DNA of 64,000 nt from Glandiceps talaboti (GCF_964340395.1 NC_135570.1:15326322-15390321); one strand, 5' to 3'; numbered from the stretch's first letter, positions 13,450-26,540 are shown. Made by a program: numbers and translations. The notes: generated from the letters alone by a model not told the origin.

Positions 13450-13990
13450 TTTTTAATGGCATTTTCAGTAATTATGCAAATTACCATAACATCAATGATG
13501 TTTAATATTTATGCAAGTTATGCAAATTACCATATACATATTCCTGCTAATTTCCTAAATACTACATTCATGATGTTATACTTTTCATGTAAATTGCCAC
13601 AAACTTAACATTTATGCAAATTATGCAAATTACCAGAAATGTATGCATACTACTTTTGCAAGATATCACATGAGAGATACTTCTGAAACTTAATATTTAT
13701 ACAAATTATGTAAATTACCATATACACATCTGGCTAATTTTGCAAAATACCACATGCATGCTGCATTTAAATTACCCCACACTTGATATTGATGCAAATT
13801 ACTATACACAAATTAAGGCCACTTTTTCAAATTATCACGTGCATGACGTGTAAGCATTTTACGTACCTTGCCTCAAACTTAATGTTTATGCAAATTACCA
13901 TATTTGCATATTTACCACATGATATTATTACTGTATGGTATTTAATATGCAATTACAATGGGTGCCAGATTTATGCAAATCACTACATTA
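13450..13990. repeat. Degenerate repeat rich in ATGCAAAT
   Basis: TTTATGCAAATTACCATA-like units recur about eight times at irregular 70-100 bp spacing. Many copies contain TATGCAAATTA, overlapping the POU-factor octamer ATGCAAAT. Confidence 0.65.
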
Positions 13991-14359
13991 TAAAATATTC
14001 ATGATTTGACCCTTACGACTGATGAATTGTTTTTATTGACCAAAGTATTTGGCAAGACTTGTTGCAATACCGTATTTTATCGCATGTATGAAGACATACA
14101 ATAATTGGTAACTGGTAGAACGTTATAAAGTCCTAAATGATCCTATTGGCATCATTAGTTTAAGGCTCATTATTCAGTTCAGAAAATATCAAGTATGAAC
14201 CATCCTCTGTCTGTCTCATAATAATGATAATGGTGATATATAAGCACTTATAGAACGTCATATGTCCAGAAAGTGTTCATAGGCGCATATAACAGGAACT
14301 ATTACAATGAGACAAATCAAGAAAAAACACTTTGTAAAAATGGGATAATTAATCTAGAA

Positions 14360-14545
14360 AAAAGCAAGTGTGATAATTTACATGTAATTAACATGTCATT
14401 ACGTAAATGAAGACACACAAATGTGTGGTACACAGGTGAAAGTGTGATAATTTACATGTAATTTACATGTCATGTAAATGAACACACACAAATGTGATAT
14501 ACACAGGTGTTAATATTAACAAAGGTGTGATGATTTACATGTAAT
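14360..14545. repeat. ~85-bp tandem repeat, 2.5 copies
   Basis: Units share GTGATAATTTACATGTAATT and CACAAATGTG...ACACAGGTG. Confidence 0.75.
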
Positions 14546-15306
14546 TATCCAACCATATTGAAATGCTTGTAATAACTTTTGGAGGTATGGCTAACTGAAT
14601 CTGAATTAATATTTTCATGATATAATGTCTTGTCTCAGAGAGTGTCACAAGCCGACATCATTGGCGTTGGTATTCAGTGGATAGTGCCGTATCAGCTACA
14701 TCAGTTTAAAGTTTTATAATTCATGACTAGACACTTTGATGAGGTCTCACAGGATGGCCTGACAATGTATTTCTGTACTGCTTATGGATAATATCGACCA
14801 CAGGATAACATGTGCAATGTCTAGTCAGTGATATTTTAACAATTTTCAGTGAATTTATTGTAATTCCCAAATAAAAAAATGATACACCTAGTACAGTTTT
14901 AACATGATGACAGATTCAAAACCAAACTTTCACTCAAGATTTAAACTTACCACTACACTACCTAAGGATAATTTGGACCACTAATTAACAGATACAATGT
15001 CTTTTTATAAGTAATTAACCAAATTTTAGTGGAACATATCTGTGATTATTTGATGAAAAAAATATTCCATTTGAAGCTAGTGCAGGTTTTTAATAGATAC
15101 ATATCCAAGTTTTTAAACATAGTGAACTGAGAAGGTTCTTCTTGTAAGCAAAATACAATCACAGATGTTGAAAATCAATGTTGTTGTCTGTGATATTGTC
15201 TAGTCATTCAAGGTCACAAAAAATGTTTGTTGGGTAAAAAAAGTATTTGATACCCCCCCCCCCCCCACCTCTCAGGTGAGAACACATTTGTCAAATTCCT
15301 CTTTCC
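14546..15306. other. No gene seen
   Basis: AT-rich sequence with a C run at 15,252-15,266. No coding signal. Confidence 0.5.
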
Positions 15307-16007
15307 AGGGTTCGCACGGTACTGGAAAACCCTGGAATTTCAAACCCTCCCTGGAAAACCCTGGAAAAATGCACCCTACCCCTGGAAAACCCTGGAAAAT
15401 TATCATGATCAATTAATATTGACGATCGTCATGTCTGTGCTCGAGCCACCCATTCATATGATTCTGAATCTCGTAAATGTGAAATCGCGAAAATATTTTC
15501 AAAGTCTTCAGTTATTCATAGCTCGAAATTTTGTTACGTAAATGACGTTTTATTCAAAAATTTTAAGAAAAAAATTATTTTAGGTGATTTATAAATCTAG
15601 TAACATCAAACCATACAATAACGAGGATAAACTTTAGTTTTTAATTTATTTTTCTGGATATGTCTGAATTAGACTGACGAATGCTGCGACTCAATCTTAC
15701 ACGATCAATGCACCAGCATGACGAAACGGCTACTTAGGGGGTAGGACGGAGGTTTCTCCGTTAATCTTAGCATGCAACCAACATCTTGCATAGTGTTGAT
15801 TGTCTTTAAAATGTTTTGTTACATATTATGGGAACTGTTGATAATTTTTTTTCGTCCACATCAGACAATTAGATGTCATTCAAAAAATATACTTTAGTGT
15901 CAACACCCCAGGGAAATGGCCAAAATCAATATGAATACCCCTGGAAAACTGACGAAAAAACCCTGGAAAGTCCTGGAATTTTGTTTTGCTTGAAGTGTAC
16001 GAACCCT
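15307..16007. mobile_element. hAT-like MITE with short terminal inverted repeats
   Basis: The 701-bp segment starts AGGGTTCGCAC and ends GTACGAACCCT. The 8 bases before it (CTCTTTCC) match the 8 after (GTCTTTCC) at seven positions, as expected for a hAT target-site duplication. Both ends carry several copies of CCTGGAAAACCCTGG-like subterminal motifs. No transposase is visible, so it is non-autonomous. Confidence 0.7.
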
Positions 16008-16420
16008 GTCTTTCCTTTAATCTTTACAAGGATATGCAGACACTTGATTGAGTGTGGAGAAGAGAGAGTGTAGGAGATGGTTGGCCTTTAAGACGAAGTG
16101 GCAATGGAAAACTGTTGCCAGGCCAACAGAGTCTAAGATTGATCACTTTAAAGCTGTTAACATTTCCAAAAGGAGAGTTGAAGAATACAAAGTGTGTGTA
16201 GATTAAAGTCGATCGTTATTTACAAAGCTTTTGACAGACACTGTTACTGTCTGTGATGGAAACATTAATAAGTGGCATGGTCATATTTGAGGAGGAATTT
16301 CTCGTCCTGCTCAGTAGTGTCACATATCAAATACTCTTGGAAATATACTTTGAGAAAGAGACCTCTAATTGTAGAGTCAAGTGACACATTTATAATAGCC
16401 TTAATTGTAACAAGACCTTG

Positions 16421-17246
16421 GATCTGTACTCAGAAGGTTGTCACACACTGACAGTATGGCAGTACCATTGGTGTGGGCAAGCACTCAACATTGTGGATCT
16501 GTACTCAGATGGTTGCCACACACTGACTGTATGACAGTACCACTGGTGTGGGCAAGCACTCACTATTGTGGATCTGTGCTCAGAAGGTTGCCACATACTG
16601 ATAGTATGACAGTACCACTGGTGTGGGCAAGCACTCAACATTGTGGATCTGTACTCAGAAGGTTACCACATACTGATAGTATGACAGTACCACTGGTGTG
16701 GGCAAGCACTCAACATTGTGGATCTGTACTCAGAAGGTTACCACATACTGATAGTATGACAGTACCACTGGTGTGGGCAAGCACTCACTATTGTGGATCT
16801 GTACTCAGAAGGTTGACACATACTGACAGTATGACAGTACCACTGGTGTGGGCAAGCACTCACTATTGTGGATCTGTACTCAGAAGGTTACCACACACTG
16901 ACAGTATGACAGTACCACTGGTGTGGGCAAGCACTCAACATTGTGGATCTGTACTCAGAAGGTTGTCACACACTGACAGTATGACAGTACCACTGGTGTG
17001 GGCAAGCACTCACTATTGTGGATCTGTACTCAGAAGGTTACCACATACTGATAGTATGACAGTACCACTGGTGTGGGCAAGCACTCAACATTGTGGATCT
17101 GTACTCAGAAGGTTACCACATACTGACAGTATGACAGTACCACTGGTGTGGGCAAGCACTCAACATTGTGGATCTGTACTCAGAAGGTTGCCACATACTG
17201 ACAGTATGACAGTACTACTGGTATGGGCAAGCACTCAACAGTGCCT
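16421..17246. repeat. 75-bp minisatellite, 11 copies
   Basis: Eleven units of 75 bp start GATCTGTACTCAGAAGGTT. Variants are concentrated at a few positions (ACA/ACT, TACC/TGCC/TGTC), and the 25-codon unit gives a 293-codon open frame that is an artefact of unit length. Confidence 0.95.
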
Positions 17247-18680
17247 TTGTTGCTATGCCACCTGTGATCTAGACTTTAACAGTAGCAGAATTGCTGGAGG
17301 CGCTCAGCAACTAGACTAGTGACGCATTTGCCATAAAATGAAGTGAAATAGACACAAAGAAGTTGAATTGTTCATAGATACATAGGAATATCGTGATTAT
17401 GGAGTTAAAGATGAATGTTTGATTAAGATTAAGCTTTAGGTATGAAAGACAGTTGTCTAGCAGAGATATATTAAAAGTTGGTCTTCAACAAAAGAGTGAT
17501 CATATGTAATCCGTATAGCGATCCTCTAATAACCCTTGCTGTAACAGGAAAATGACATTAATCCCTGCTTTTTAAGAAGATTTGATGAAAATGTGAAAAA
17601 AGAAGGTTGAGTAACTGAGCAAAAACAAAGTTTATCAACTACCCTGTATCATTTCAATGCAATTCAATGGAGAGCACACGCATCAAATGTGGGCAATAAT
17701 TTTACATATCACATGCCAGCACACTTTGCCCAAATATGACAAGTCACACGCTCATCAATATATGGTCACTCAGCAATTTAGCCTTGTTGATTTCTTCAAT
17801 ATTGTTACAATTTTGTGAATAAAATAAAATTTCACTTTAATATGTGGTCATGTGATTCAAATGATGTTACCCTGCAACCACATCTGGTATATGCTAAAAC
17901 CTTTATGTCCCAGATATGGGTTTTGCAGACCTCGGGAGTATGACTTACAGGCTTCCTAAAGTCAGGCCTTTCCTCGTACAACCTCAGTTTAAAAACTCAA
18001 ATCCGGGCCGTAAAGATTATTGTTAAAACAAAGCATTGGACCCATGCCCACCAGAGGGCGCTAACACAACCGAGTAAGGTAATTGCATCGAATATATTGA
18101 TTTGACTTCAGTAGACTTTACCATCAGCATTTTCCAATCATACTTTGTTGCCTGAGGTCAGGATTTTCCTGTAATATGATCATGTTAATTGTGTTCGGTT
18201 TATTACCTTACTATGAAGTCATTTCCTGCAGCATAACCTAAAGGGCAAAACATCATGAAAATGGAATAAGTCCAAATTTTGTTTATTAAAAAAATTGAAT
18301 TTTGGCATTCAGCAAAAAAAAAAGATGTCACTCATTTTTGCCATTTTCATAGTTCTGACTAAAGAAATTACAAATGACCTGAAAGAAATTACAAATGATT
18401 GATTTATTTACTCTCCATTATCTGCTTCAACTAATTTCCTCAATTCTAAACATAGAGTGATTATTAACCACAGCTGAGGTACAAAACCTAAGTCAAAGAA
18501 GATTCAAGTAATATTTGGATTTTAGTCTTTTTCTTCCTTTTGCAAATTAGTACAGACATCAATTGATGATTAATGACATTGTCACTGTTGCCCAAACATT
18601 GTAACTGCTCTCAAACTCAAATTTATTTCTGGTTTATAAAGAAATAAATTTTTTCTTGGAAATTGCCAAAAACTATGACA
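17247..18680. other. No gene seen; contains the CTCF-like site
   Basis: Mixed AT-rich sequence with no coding signal. Apart from the motif at 18,048 I see no feature. Confidence 0.5.
18048..18063 (+). promoter_or_regulatory. CTCF-like motif
   Basis: CCACCAGAGGGCGCTA closely matches the bilaterian CTCF consensus (CCASYAGRKGGCRS). It is a single site in repeat-poor sequence just upstream of the largest array. Whether it is bound is unknown. Confidence 0.4.
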
Positions 18681-18840
18681 TGGTCTGCTAAGTAACAAAC
18701 GTCCATGCCACATGGTCTGTTAAGTAACAAACGTCCATGCCACATGGTCTGTTAAGTAACAAACGTCCATACCACATGGTCTGTTAAGTAACAAACGTCC
18801 ATGCCACATGGTCTGCTAAGCAACAAACGTCCATGCCACC
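18681..18840. repeat. 32-bp minisatellite, 5 copies
   Basis: Five 32-bp units contain GTAACAAACGTCCATGCCAC, ending 85 bp before the large array. Confidence 0.95.
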
Positions 18841-18924
18841 AGAGAATGTCAGTTACATAATTTGATATTTATCATTGAGAAAATGATTTATAATCTCAGA
18901 TTGTTTGGTTTTAAAATTATAGTC

Positions 18925-21900
18925 TATAGAGTGGTTTGTCTGTCTTTCTCCTACAGAGTGGTTTGTCTGTCTCGTACAGAGTGGTTTGTCTGTCTTTCTC
19001 CTACAGAGTGGTTTGTCTGTCTCGTACAGAGTGGTTTGTCTGTCTGGTACAGAGTGGTTTGTCTGTCTTTCTCCTACAGAGTGGTTTGTCTGTCTCGTAC
19101 AGAGTGGTTTGTCTGTCTCGTACAGAGTGGTTTGTCTGTCTCGTACAGAGTGGTTTGTCTGTCTCGTACAGAGTGGTTTGTCTGTCTCGTACAGAGTGGT
19201 TTGTCTGTCTTTCTCCTACAGAGTGGTTTGTCTGTCTCGTACAGAGTGGTTTGTCTGTCTCGTACAGAGTGGTTTGTCTGTCTCGTACAGAGTGGTTTGT
19301 CTGTCTCGTACAGAGTGGTTTGTCTGTCTTTCTCCTACAGAGTGGTTTGTCTGTCTCGTACAGAGTGGTTTGTCTGTCTTTCTCCTACAGAGTGGTTTGT
19401 CTGTCTCGTACAGAGTGGTTTGTCTGTCTCGTACAGAGTGGTTTGTCTGTCTTGTACAGAGTGGTTTGTCTGTCTCGTACAGAGTGGTTTGTCTGTCTTT
19501 CTCCTACAGAGTGGTTTGTCTGTCTCTCTCTTACAGAGTGGTTTGTCTGTCTTTCTCCTACAGAGTGGTTTGTCTGTCTCTCTCTTACAGAGTGGTTTGT
19601 CTGTCTTTCTCCTACAGAGTGGTTTGTCTGTCTCGTACAGAGTGGTTTGTCTGTCTCGTACAGAGTGGTTTGTCTGTCTTTCTCCTACAGAGTGGTTTGT
19701 CTGTCTCGTACAGAGTGGTTTGTCTGTCTCGTACAGAGTGGTTTGTCTGTCTCGTACAGAGTGGTTTGTCTGTCTCGTACAGAGTGGTTTGTCTGTCTCG
19801 TACAGAGTGGTTTGTCTGTCTTTCTCCTACAGAGTGGTTTGTCTGTCTCGTACAGAGTGGTTTGTCTGTCTCGTACAGAGTGGTTTGTCTGTCTTGTACA
19901 GAGTGGTTTGTCTGTCTCGTACAGAGTGGTTTGTCTGTCTTTCTCCTACAGAGTGGTTTGTCTGTCTGTCTCTTACAGAGTGGTTTGTCTGTCTTTCTCC
20001 TACAGAGTGGTTTGTCTGTCTCGTACAGAGTGGTTTGTCTGTCTCGTACAGAGTGGTTTGTCTGTCTTTCTCCTACAGAGTGGTTTGTCTGTCTCGTACA
20101 GAGTGGTTTGTCTGTCTCGTACAGAGTGGTTTGTCTGTCTCGTACAGAGTGGTTTGTCTGTCTCGTACAGAGTGGTTTGTCTGTCTCGTACAGAGTGGTT
20201 TGTCTGTCTTTCTCCTACAGAGTGGTTTGTCTGTCTCGTACAGAGTGGTTTGTCTGTCTCGTACAGAGTGGTTTGTCTGTCTTGTACAGAGTGGTTTGTC
20301 TGTCTCGTATAGAGTGGTTTGTCTGTCTTTCTCCTACAGAGTGGTTTGTCTGTCTGTCTCTTACAGAGTGGTTTGTCTGTCTGTCTCCTACAGAATGGTT
20401 TGTCTGTTTCTCTCTTACAGAGTGGTTTGTTTGTCTGTCTCCTATAGAGTGGTTTGTCTGTTTCTCTCTTACAGAGTGGTTTGTTTGTCTGTCTCCTACA
20501 GAGTGGTTTGTCTGTTTCTCTCTTACAGAGTGGTTTGTTTGTCTGTCTCCTATAGAGTGGTTTGTATATGTCTCTCTCCTATAGAGTGGTTTGTTTGTCT
20601 CTCTCCTACAGAGTGGTTTGTCTGTCTCTCTCTTACAGAGTGGTTTGTTTGTCTGTCTCCTACAGAATGGTTTGTCTGTTTCTCTCTTACAGAGTGGTTT
20701 GTCTGTTTCTCTCCTACAGAGTGGTTTGTCTGTTTCTCTCCTACAGAGTGGTTTGTCTGTCTTTCTCCTACAGAGTGGTTTGTCTGTCTCGTACAGAGTG
20801 GTTTGTCTTTCTCCTACAGAATGGTTTGTCTGTTTCTCTCCTACAGAGTGGTTTGTCTGTCTGTCTCCTACAGAGTGGTTTGTCTGTCTCGTACAGAGTG
20901 GTTTGTCTGTCTCCTACAGAGTGGTTTGTCTGTCTCGTACAGAGTGGTTTGTCTGTTTCTCTCCTACAGAGTGGTTTGTCTGTCTCGTACAGAGTGGTTT
21001 GTCTGTCTCGTACAGAGTGGTTTGTCTGTCTCGTACAGAGTGGTTTGTCTGTCTCGTACAGAGTGGTTTGTCTGTCTCGTACAGAGTGGTTTGTCTGTCT
21101 TTCTCCTACAGAGTGGTTTGTCTGTCTCGTACAGAGTGGTTTGTCTGTCTCGTACAGAGTGGTTTGTCTGTCTTGTACAGAGTGGTTTGTCTGTCTCGTA
21201 CAGAGTGGTTTGTCTGTCTTTCTCCTACAGAGTGGTTTGTCTGTCTGTCTCTTACAGAGTGGTTTGTCTGTCTTTCTCCTACAGAGTGGTTTGTCTGTCT
21301 CGTACAGAGTGGTTTGTCTGTCTCGTACAGAGTGGTTTGTCTGTCTTTCTCCTACAGAGTGGTTTGTCTGTCTCGTACAGAGTGGTTTGTCTGTCTCGTA
21401 CAGAGTGGTTTGTCTGTCTCGTACAGAGTGGTTTGTCTGTCTCGTACAGAGTGGTTTGTCTGTCTCGTACAGAGTGGTTTGTCTGTCTTTCTCCTACAGA
21501 GTGGTTTGTCTGTCTCGTACAGAGTGGTTTGTCTGTCTCGTACAGAGTGGTTTGTCTGTCTTGTACAGAGTGGTTTGTCTGTCTCGTATAGAGTGGTTTG
21601 TCTGTCTTTCTCCTACAGAGTGGTTTGTCTGTCTGTCTCTTACAGAGTGGTTTGTCTGTCTGTCTCCTACAGAATGGTTTGTCTGTTTCTCTCTTACAGA
21701 GTGGTTTGTTTGTCTGTCTCCTATAGAGTGGTTTGTCTGTTTCTCTCTTACAGAGTGGTTTGTTTGTCTGTCTCCTACAGAGTGGTTTGTCTGTTTCTCT
21801 CTTACAGAGTGGTTTGTTTGTCTGTCTCCTATAGAGTGGTTTGTATATGTCTCTCTCCTATAGAGTGGTTTGTTTGTCTCTCTCCTACAGAGTGGTTTGT

Positions 21901-23170
21901 CTGTCTCTCTCTTACAGAGTGGTTTGTTTGTCTGTCTCCTACAGAATGGTTTGTCTGTTTCTCTCTTACAGAGTGGTTTGTCTGTTTCTCTCCTACAGAG
22001 TGGTTTGTCTGTTTCTCTCCTACAGAGTGGTTTGTCTGTCTTTCTCCTACAGAGTGGTTTGTCTGTCTCGTACAGAGTGGTTTGTCTTTCTCCTACAGAA
22101 TGGTTTGTCTGTTTCTCTCCTACAGAGTGGTTTGTCTGTCTGTCTCCTACAGAGTGGTTTGTCTGTCTCGTACAGAGTGGTTTGTCTGTCTCCTACAGAG
22201 TGGTTTGTCTGTCTCGTACAGAGTGGTTTGTCTGTTTCTCTCCTACAGAGTGGTTTGTCTGTCTCGTACAGAGTGGTTTGTCTGTCTCGTACAGAGTGGT
22301 TTGTCTGTTTCTCTCCTACAGAGTGGTTTGTCTGTTTCTCTCCTACAGAGTGGTTTGTCTGTCTCTCTCCTACAGAGTGGTTTGTCTGTCTCTCTCTTAC
22401 AGAGTGGTTTGTTTGTCTGTCTCCTACAGAATGGTTTGTCTGTTTCTCTCCTACAGAGTGGTTTGTCTGTTTCTCTCCTACAGAGTGGTTTGTCTGTCTG
22501 TCTCCTACAGAATGGTTTGTCTGTCTCGTACAGAGTGGTTTGTCTGTTTCTCTCCTACAGAGTGGTTTGTCTGTCTCGTACAGAGTGGTTTGTCTGTTTC
22601 TCTCCAACAGAGTGGTTTGTCTGTCTCGTACAGAGTGGTTTGTCTGTTTCTCTCCAACAGAGTGGTTTGTCTGTCTCGTACAGAGTGGTTTGTCTGTCTC
22701 TCTCTTACAGAGTGGTTTGTTTGTTTCTCTCCTACAGAGTGGTTTGTCTGTCTCTCTCCTACAGAGTGGTTTGTTTGTTTTCTCTCCTACAGAGTGGTTT
22801 GTCTGTCTCTCTCCTACAGAGTGGTTTGTTTGTTTTCTCTCCTACAGAATGGTTTGTCTGTTTCTCTCCTACAGAGTGGTTTGTCTGTTTCTCTCCTACA
22901 GAGTGGTTTGTCTGTTTCTCTCGTACAGAGTGGTTTGTCTGTTTCTCTCCTACAGAGTAGTTTGTCTGTTTCTCTCCTACAGAGTAGTTTGTCTGTTTCT
23001 CTCCTACAGAGTAGTTTGTCTGTTTCTCTCCTACAGAGTAGTTTGCCTGTTTCTCTCGTACAGAGTGGTTTGTCTGTTTCTCTCCTACAGAGTGGTTTGT
23101 CTGTTTCTCTCCTACAGAGTGGTTTGTCTGTCTGTTTCCTACAGAATAGTTTGTCTGTCTTTCTCCTACA
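18925..23170. repeat. 4.2-kb minisatellite of 23/27-bp units with higher-order structure
   Basis: All units share TACAGAGTGGTTTGTCTGTC followed by a 3-bp (TCG) or 7-bp (TTTCTCC, TCTCTCC and similar) tail, giving 23- and 27-bp units. The mix of unit types shows higher-order structure: a block of exactly 1,279 bp is tandemly duplicated (about 19,722-21,000 and 21,001-22,279). All three forward frames are open for long distances, which reflects the stop-free unit. A poly-Ser/Val/Cys/Leu protein is not credible. Confidence 0.97.
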
Positions 23171-23269
23171 TCATTTAGATAAATGTAATCAAAGGTCCAT
23201 AGCATTAATGTCATTCTGTATATTAATATTAATAATGAGTACTTTGGTTTGGAAACTCTGGAAATAATA

Positions 23270-23435
23270 ATATAACAAGATGGGCATGATAACATAATGA
23301 CAGGCAACATGGAATGTGATGACAGTACTGTACACAACAAGATAACATGACAGGATTACATGATGACATTATAACATAACACAATAACATAATAACACAA
23401 ATAATAACATAATAACATAATAACATAATAACATG
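23270..23435. repeat. AACATAAT-type simple repeat
   Basis: An irregular run of ATAACATAAT units, purest at 23,385-23,432. Confidence 0.8.
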
Positions 23436-24321
23436 CTGATACCAGTCATTGGTATCCTGAGATAATTCTAAACGTTCACTTGCAGTGTTTTCTAAATGTT
23501 GGCTGTCCAGTACACTTGTGAAAATGGATAGCTATATTAAAATCTATCACACATATCACAAATACTCAGCATGCAAATACTCTTGGTATGCCAAATTAAA
23601 AACCTGCTATCAATAGTGGTTTTTTTTTGTATCATGAAGCATTCTAACTGTTAGTAGTCTGCCAAGCGCAAAATAGTAGGAAATTCTGACTAGGTATATA
23701 TACTAGCCGAATGTGGTACTTTGTCTGTGGAAACTCATCAAGAGGACAAAGACCCCAACCAGGTGGATGCATCTAAAGAAGATCATTAATCACTAAAAAC
23801 CCTGATAAATTGAAAGTGTTCTCATTACTTCAGACATCTTTCCTATTGTTACAATACAGATTTCAATCCTTTGCCAAAAGACAATTTTACACTGTAGTAC
23901 CTATAATACTGCTAATCTGCTGCAAAAAAATGAATCATGAAAAGGAAAAAAAGCCAGATGGCTAAGCCAAGTGTGAAAAGAAATCTCATCAGAATCGTAT
24001 TCAATTGGCAGTCTTAAAAAAGCATCACCAGTGGATTTCCATCAATGTGACACTATTACCAGCCATGGGGTATATGTTAACGTTGGATCTTGTTGTCTTC
24101 AATGGTTACTTAGCAAGTGATGAATAAGATTAGAGTTGAATTGAGACTTACTTGGCATATATTCCAGTCAAATCTAAATTAAATATGAGGACGCATAGGC
24201 TTGTCAGAGACAAGACAGTTGTTTACAGAATAATTCTCCTCCTCTAAAGGTTACTACTCCTTGGATTGGTAGATTTGATTAACTTCAAGAACTTTACTGC
24301 AAGAAATGTCAGTCTGTGCTA
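23436..24321. other. No gene seen
   Basis: No supported feature. Confidence 0.5.
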
Positions 24322-24361
24322 ACACACACACACACACACACACACGTGCGCGCACACACAC

Positions 24362-24434
<73 letters not shown>
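24322..24434. repeat. CA microsatellite
   Basis: A (CA)n tract of about 113 bp with GTGCGCG and CG interruptions near the start. Confidence 0.95.
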
Positions 24435-24435
<1 letters not shown>

Positions 24436-24559
24436 TTTTTTGATAGCTCAGTGATGTTCACAAAATTAATACAGTAATTTTAATGGCAAACCTTGACAAG
24501 ATTAGCTGAGAACTGTCAGGAAGATTTTATCCAACTCTACACTGTGACCAAAAACTGTG

Positions 24560-24775
24560 ACTGATATTACCCTGGTAAAATGATTAGGGAACTGAGGTAA
24601 ATTTTACCTACTTACCATCCTCAACAAAACACATTTGTAGGAAATCTTCAAATTGTGTAAAATTACTGGGAACGTACTCAGTAGATATTACCACCCTAAC
24701 AAATACAATTTGTAGGGAACCCTGGTACACCTAGGAACTCAAGTAGATTTTACCTACTTACATGTAGATTGGAAA
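24560..24775. repeat. Diverged copies of the 75-bp GGGAACCCTGG minisatellite
   Basis: Three weak units resemble the array at 693-1,080 (CTGGTAAAATGA, GTAGATTTTACCTACTTAC). Confidence 0.6.
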
Positions 24776-25340
24776 TGACACTTTTTGATACATCAGCCAA
24801 AATTTATGACATTAGGACTGAAACTGTGACAGGTAAATAATTAACTTTGCCACTGTCATAATAAGTCTATATCGCAGCTGAGAATTTTAGTCTCAACAGA
24901 CATGTCAAACTCTGACTGCCCTTTGTGTTCACAAATTGCGATGATATTTATTACTTAAAAAGAATGCTTTCCATCTCAAAGTGCTTTAAAAATTTATAAT
25001 ACAACACAACATAAATAGAAAATTGCATAATAAAAAGTCTCTAAAAAGAGTATTAACACCTGACTTAAATTATTAAAAGTTGTGACAGAATGGAGTGCAA
25101 GCGGCAGCCTAGTCCAGAAGCGTGGAATACATACTGAAAAAAGATCTGTCACCATAAAAAGTTACTGTAGTGTTTCCAGTATGCTGGTGCAAACTGAGCA
25201 CACCCATGGCTCTTTAGCACAGGGTGCAGCTGTAGACATGGACACTCTTTGGTTCTTTTAAGTAAATTGGTGCCATGTCATTTTTAAAATGTAGGAAATT
25301 GTTGGAGACCAGGAACGAAACATAATAAGGCTTGGTGATA

Positions 25341-26096
25341 TCATTAATATGTCTTGAGACGGTTGTGTGGTAGAGGGCATGGCTATCACTATGTCTTGAG
25401 ACAGTTGTGTGGTAGAGAGCATGGCTATCACTATATCTTGAGACAGTTGTGTGGTAGAGAGCATGGCTATCACTATGTCTTGAGACAGTTGTGTGGTAGA
25501 GAGCATGGCTATCACTATGTCTTGAGACAGTTGTGTGGTAGAGAGCATGGCTATCACTATGTCTTGAGACAGTTGTGTGGTAGAGAGCATGGCTATCACT
25601 AGGTCTTGAGACAGTTGTGTGGTAGAGAGCATGGCTATCAATATGTCTTGAGACAGTTGTGTGGTAGAGAGCATGGCTATCAATATGTCTTGAGACAGTT
25701 GTGTTGTAGAGGGTATGGTTATCACTATGTCTTGAGACAGTTGTGTTGTAGAGGGTATGGTTATCACTATGTCTTGAGACAGTTGTGTGGTAGAGGGTAT
25801 GGTTATCACTATGTCTTGAGACAGTTGTGTGGTAGAGGGTATGGTTATCACTATGTCTTGAGACAGTTGTGTTGTAGAGGGTATGGTTATCACTATGTCT
25901 TGAGACAGTTGTGTGGTAGAGAGCATGGCTATCAATATGTCTTGAGACAGTTGTGTGGTAGAGAGCATGGCTATCAATACGTCTTGAGACACTTGTGTGG
26001 TAGAGAGCATGGCTATCAATATGTCTTGAGACAGTTGTGTGGTAGAGGGCATGGCTATCAATATGTCTTGAGACAGTTGTGTGGTTGAGGGCAAGA
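25341..26096. repeat. 42-bp minisatellite, about 18 copies
   Basis: Units of 42 bp share TATGTCTTGAGACAGTTGTG and GTAGAG(A/G)GCATGGCTATC. Two variants (AGAGAGCATGGCTATC and AGAGGGTATGGTTATC) are grouped into blocks. Frames on both strands are open only because 42 is divisible by three. Confidence 0.95.
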
Positions 26097-26540
26097 CTTG
26101 ATATTTCAGATATCTTGTATCACTACATCTTGAGACAGTCTAGTCATCGCAATTGATATTCAAGTAAACATATTGACTTAAACTGAGTGTGTATTCATGT
26201 TACTATGTTCTACTGTATCCTTACCTCTATGGTAGTACATCAATACATCGGAGTACTGAACTGATCGACACAGCCAATACATGGCAATCCATTTTGTATT
26301 GATATGATGACTACCTCTATCTGTGCATCATTTGACATACAGTTATACTAGGTGGCTGTAGAAAATAACAAATGATATATCAAAAAATGAAGAATTATGA
26401 AAAGTGTAAATTGGATTAAAAAGAACAAAGTAATAAAATAAAGAATTCTTTATAGTCAAGATTAAAGTCACATTGAAACAAAATACACCAATATTTATAA
26501 GTCATGGAACTTGTCCAAAATTTAGCTATTAAAAAACAAG
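26097..26540. other. No gene seen
   Basis: AT-rich; no supported feature. Confidence 0.5.

Noticed and set aside
16438-17319. 293-codon open frame with 25-residue repeats
   Set aside because: It is the 75-bp minisatellite read in one of several open frames; the opposite strand is also open.
18862-23267. Very long open frames (up to 909 codons) in all three forward frames, rich in Ser, Val, Cys and Leu
   Set aside because: They come from a stop-free 23/27-bp repeat; all three frames are equally open and no domain, initiation context or codon bias supports a protein.
25258-26094. 278-codon minus-strand frame and plus-strand frames with 14-residue repeats
   Set aside because: Product of a 42-bp unit divisible by three. 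Both strands are open and there is no conserved domain.
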